From Chitinophagaceae bacterium (GTDB taxonomy: Bacteria > Bacteroidota > Bacteroidia > Chitinophagales > Chitinophagaceae): DNA of 6,384 nt. Below are positions 5,401 through 6,384 of this stretch, piece by piece. A program made the translations under genes and the position numbers. The stretch is from NCBI GenBank assembly GCA_003136915.1, contig PLEB01000015.1, positions 1-6,384 on the forward strand. Reading direction: 5' to 3'. Numbering within the stretch: position 1 is the first letter of the stretch; each line of letters starts with the position of its first letter. The notes below the pieces were generated by a model that saw nothing but the letters and a program-made list of their open reading frames with translations, did no database searches and had not been told where the DNA came from.

Positions 5401-6384
5401 ATCAGATTTAGATGGTGACGGAAAACCAGACCTTGCTGCAACGTCCAGTAGCGATAGCGTTTCCGTTTTTAAGAATACAAGCACGAACGGAACGATCTCT
5501 TTTTCAGCCCGGACGGATTATCCCGTGGGTGTAACGCCATCCAGTATTTCTGCGGCCGATCTGAATGCAGACGGTAAATCAGAACTTATTATTTCAGATC
5601 AGGCCTCTAACACGCTAACCATTCTGAAAAATGAAACGGGCAGCTCTCCTTCACCGGTAATCCGCTCATTCCTACCGGGATCAGCCGGGAACGGGGATTC
5701 TGTAATGATTATCGGGAATTATTTTACCGGAGCCACTTCCATAACTTTTGGTGGGACAAATGCAAGGTTATTTAATATTATTTCCGATACACTGATCAGA
5801 GCGATAGTTGGCAGAGGCAATACAGGGTCTGTATCAGTCCTCACACCGCAAGGCGTCGCTTCACTTGCCGGATTTATCTTTGTCGGATCTGCAATTTCTT
5901 CTTTTACGCCAGTCAGTGGAACAACCGGAACCCAAGTGAGCATTTATGGAACAAGGCTGACCGGTATTTCATCTGTTAGCTTCGGATCGATTCCTTCGCA
6001 ATCCTTTACCGTCGTTTCCGATACACTGATCACAGCCATTGTTGGAACAGGCGGCAGCGGATCAGTGTCGCTTTCCGGGCCCAACGGATCGGATTCGCTA
6101 GGCGGATTTACCTTTATCATTACCCCACCAGCTCCCATCATCACTTCTTTTACCCCGATCAGTGGAACAAGCGGAACGCTGGTGACCATTAATGGAACAA
6201 ACCTAACCAGTATTACATCTGTCAGCTTCGGATCGGTTACTGCCCAATCCTTCACCGTTGTTTCCGATATACTGATCACATCCACTATCGGAACAGGCAG
6301 CAGTGGATCAGTAGTGCTGTCCGGACCTTACGGATCAGATACGCTGGGCGGATTTACCTTTATCAACTCGCCACCACCACCAAC
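2315..6384 (+). CDS. Giant secreted FG-GAP/VCBS and IPT/TIG repeat protein (3' end beyond window)
   Basis: One open frame of 1356 codons runs to the right edge with no stop. The ATG at 2315 directly follows an in-frame TGA (2312-2314), so no earlier start is possible. Order of parts: signal peptide (residues 1-33), IPT/TIG 1 (35-112), seven FG-GAP/VCBS blades (about 130-484), IPT/TIG 2-4 (488-723), seven more blades (about 741-1106), IPT/TIG 5-7 (1114-1350) and a Pro-rich linker. Thirteen of the 14 blades carry a DxDGDGxxD-type calcium loop (Asn replaces the second Asp in one) and the last is degenerate. Seven blades per set fits an integrin-alpha-like beta-propeller. The protein must be exported and is probably cell-surface or secreted. 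Adhesion or polymer/glycan binding is inferred from the fold; no catalytic domain is visible. In this phylum such proteins often end in a type IX secretion sorting domain, which cannot be checked here. The divergent neighbour is the ATPase, with no obvious functional link. Confidence 0.92.
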   Translation, partial: MTQLYPQAKIAGYIRKFLAIFLVSAVTSQSLLAQPVINSFTPSSGPVGSSVTISGANFNIIAANNIVYFGAVRAVVTGATASAITVTVPIGASYQPITITTNNLTAYSAQPFVTSFAGSAYPFIPGSFAGSVNTATGSTPSYGAVGDIDGDGKPDFVVANVVSKTISILRNTGTAGTVGFSKTDITSTTYPSFVSLGDIDGDGKLDIVVTSNTNNFFLVYLNTSAPGTISFAAPISITVASPYRATNIVAEDIDGDGKTDIVATTSDGLVGIYLNTGTIGTVSFAPGVVYAIPGGSVESLAVADIDGDGKPDLIVSNSEYFVSVLRNMSTSGNISFSPRVDLAAGSAPFWVSVGDLDGDGMMDLAVVNANDNTVSVFRNQSTVGTISFAALVNFSTGTTPVSICMSDLNGDGKPDLAIANDGSNTVSVLQNTSSRGTISFAPAVSYGTSTYPYAVYSVDMDGDGVPDIITVNQYGNNTSVLRNLIMGPHISSFTPMSDRSGQTLTIYGTEFTGATGVSFGGTPASSFSVISDTSITAVVGAGASGSVGVTTAYGSTSLAGFVFTKLPLISSFLPANGGPGSVITIKGSNLTGTISVSFGGSSASSFTVESDTLIIATVGTVIAGDLNIAVANAFGVGTFSGFYTGPFITSFSPLSGIPGTTVQIQGNNFNSIPSNNIVYFGAVKATVVSATTKMLTVTAPFGTTYQPITVTTNNLTAYSAQPFTTTYAVGSSAFTDSSFVATLSPVTGSFPYRNFIEDVDGDGKPDIIVPNLVDNSFSVFRNTSADTTIAMASPVNFGTGANPTSVSMGDLDGDGKPDVLVTNSSGGGSSISIFLNQSSGTTIAFAPKADFSTGLTAYSAPTSSAIADLDGDGIPDLAIANADNTLTVYRNISTPGAINLLGRQNFPIGGNATSVSIRDFDGDGKPDIVTANSASNTLSVLLNTSSVGAISFAPAQNFTPQNGPYSLAIGDLDGDGKPDLDVCNANYTFDGVNYNDSVSVLRNTSTPGVLSFAAAVNLTAGNNPVSLTISDLDGDGKPDLAATSSSDSVSVFKNTSTNGTISFSARTDYPVGVTPSSISAADLNADGKSELIISDQASNTLTILKNETGSSPSPVIRSFLPGSAGNGDSVMIIGNYFTGATSITFGGTNARLFNIISDTLIRAIVGRGNTGSVSVLTPQGVASLAGFIFVGSAISSFTPVSGTTGTQVSIYGTRLTGISSVSFGSIPSQSFTVVSDTLITAIVGTGGSGSVSLSGPNGSDSLGGFTFIITPPAPIITSFTPISGTSGTLVTINGTNLTSITSVSFGSVTAQSFTVVSDILITSTIGTGSSGSVVLSGPYGSDTLGGFTFINSPPPP
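2417..2650 (+). repeat. IPT/TIG domain 1
   Basis: Residues 35-112. It starts PVINSFTPSSGPVGSSVTI and shows the IPT/TIG pattern: I-x-S-F-x-P-x-x-G, a VTI-GxNF strand, and an N-x-V-x-F-G segment. It ends in a distinctive YQPITITTNNLTAYSAQPF tail shared only with TIG 4. It leads directly into the first blade set, as TIG 4 does into the second. Confidence 0.85.
2702..3766 (+). repeat. FG-GAP/VCBS propeller 1, seven blades
   Basis: Seven tandem repeats of 51-54 residues. Calcium-loop starts are at nt 2753, 2906, 3068, 3224, 3377, 3533 and 3689 (residues 147, 198, 252, 304, 355, 407, 459). Each blade reads roughly x-D-(I/L)-D-G-D-G-K-P-D-(I/L)-V-V-x-N, then a (V/I)SVLRNTS strand and G-T-(I/V)-S-F. 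Blade 5 has DLDGDGMMD and blade 6 DLNGDGKPD. The number seven fits a closed integrin-alpha-type propeller. Confidence 0.88.
3776..4483 (+). repeat. Three tandem IPT/TIG domains (TIG 2-4)
   Basis: Three Ig-like units of about 78 residues start at nt 3776 (PHISSFTP), 4013 (PLISSFLP) and 4250 (PFITSFSP). TIG 2 and 3 share the V-S-F-G-G-(T/S)-x-A-S-S-F core, an S-D-T strand, and end in (A/S)GF. TIG 4 is of the other subtype (NNIVYFGAV and the TTNNLTAYSAQPF tail) and is the closest relative of TIG 1. TIG 4 therefore marks the start of the second large module. Confidence 0.85.
4535..5632 (+). repeat. FG-GAP/VCBS propeller 2, seven blades
   Basis: Calcium-loop starts are at nt 4586, 4742, 4916, 5069, 5225, 5405 and 5558 (residues 758, 810, 868, 919, 971, 1031, 1082), spaced 51-60 residues. 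Blades 2 and 5 carry small insertions (SSGGGSS and TFDGVNYND). The seventh blade has a degenerate loop, DLNADGKSE, with Ala for Gly and Glu for the last Asp, so calcium binding there may be weak. Otherwise it has the same sequence pattern as propeller 1. Confidence 0.88.
5654..6364 (+). repeat. Three tandem IPT/TIG domains (TIG 5-7), the last two a recent duplication
   Basis: Units start at nt 5654 (PVIRSFLP), about 5891 (AISSFTPVSG) and 6134 (PIITSFTPISG). TIG 6 and TIG 7 align at a 246-nt offset with long shared stretches in DNA as well as protein (core SVSFGS, QSFTVVSD, and GGFTFI at the end), so they are the youngest pair. A Pro linker (four CCA codons, 6371-6382) follows at the window edge, like the TPPAP linker before TIG 7, which suggests a further TIG domain beyond the window. 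Confidence 0.85.

Larger units (their letters stand above)
2417..6121 (+). repeat. Two-copy super-module: TIG, seven-blade propeller, TIGs
   Basis: Unit 1 (2417-4249) and unit 2 (from 4250) each run TIG of the NNIVYFG subtype, seven VCBS blades, then ordinary TIG domains. TIG 1 and TIG 4 start exactly 1833 nt apart, and so do the first calcium loops of the two propellers (2753 and 4586). By the seventh blade the offset has grown to 1869 nt because of insertions in unit 2. This points to duplication of the whole module, with later loss or gain of TIG copies. Confidence 0.75.

Noticed and set aside
3181..6285. A series of minus-strand open frames inside the giant gene, including one of 113 codons at 5944-6285, with repeated LPSPS-like or TVKD-like peptides.
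   Set aside because: They are mirror images of the VCBS and TIG repeats on the plus strand; their internal repetition comes from the repeats of the coding strand.

Overview
The window looks like a piece of a Bacteroidota chromosome, probably of the Chitinophagaceae type. The grounds are a DUF6934-type protein (a family I know mainly from this phylum), start codons without clear Shine-Dalgarno sequences, a very large secreted FG-GAP/VCBS plus IPT/TIG repeat protein with an LLA|Q-type signal peptidase site, and one site resembling the Bacteroidota -33/-7 promoter. This placement is inferred from gene content; there is no rRNA or other phylogenetic marker here.

Layout. The first ~1 kb is visibly more AT-rich than the rest and carries small accessory genes: a 58-residue Lys-rich protein (166-342, minus) directly downstream of a DUF6934-like gene (351-770, minus), and a 47-residue Lys-rich protein (718-861, plus) that overlaps the 5' end of the DUF6934 gene head to head. 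The DUF6934 gene appears to have lost the normal start of its domain exactly where the 47-residue ORF begins. Next is an intact AAA_14/DUF4143 ATPase (1000-2181, minus). A 133-bp divergent spacer (2182-2314) holds two clear inverted repeats, one of which covers the ATPase start codon.

From 2315 to the right edge there is a single uninterrupted plus-strand reading frame of 1356 codons. It has no stop in the window and so is 3'-truncated. It encodes an exported protein: signal peptide, one IPT/TIG domain, seven FG-GAP/VCBS blades with DxDGDGxxD calcium loops, three IPT/TIG domains, seven more blades, then three more IPT/TIG domains and a proline linker at the edge. The first TIG plus propeller is repeated at an offset of exactly 1833 nt (611 residues), so the protein grew by duplication of a large module. 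The last two TIG domains are a younger 246-nt tandem duplication. Any C-terminal sorting or anchoring domain lies beyond the window.

The genes do not form one pathway. The left part is an accessory small-gene cluster, the ATPase is a stand-alone accessory gene, and the large protein is probably a surface or secreted adhesin-like or binding protein. I see no RNA gene, CRISPR array or insertion sequence. No new system can be demonstrated from this sequence alone; the best leads are the DUF6934/small-protein cluster and the double palindrome between the ATPase and the giant gene.
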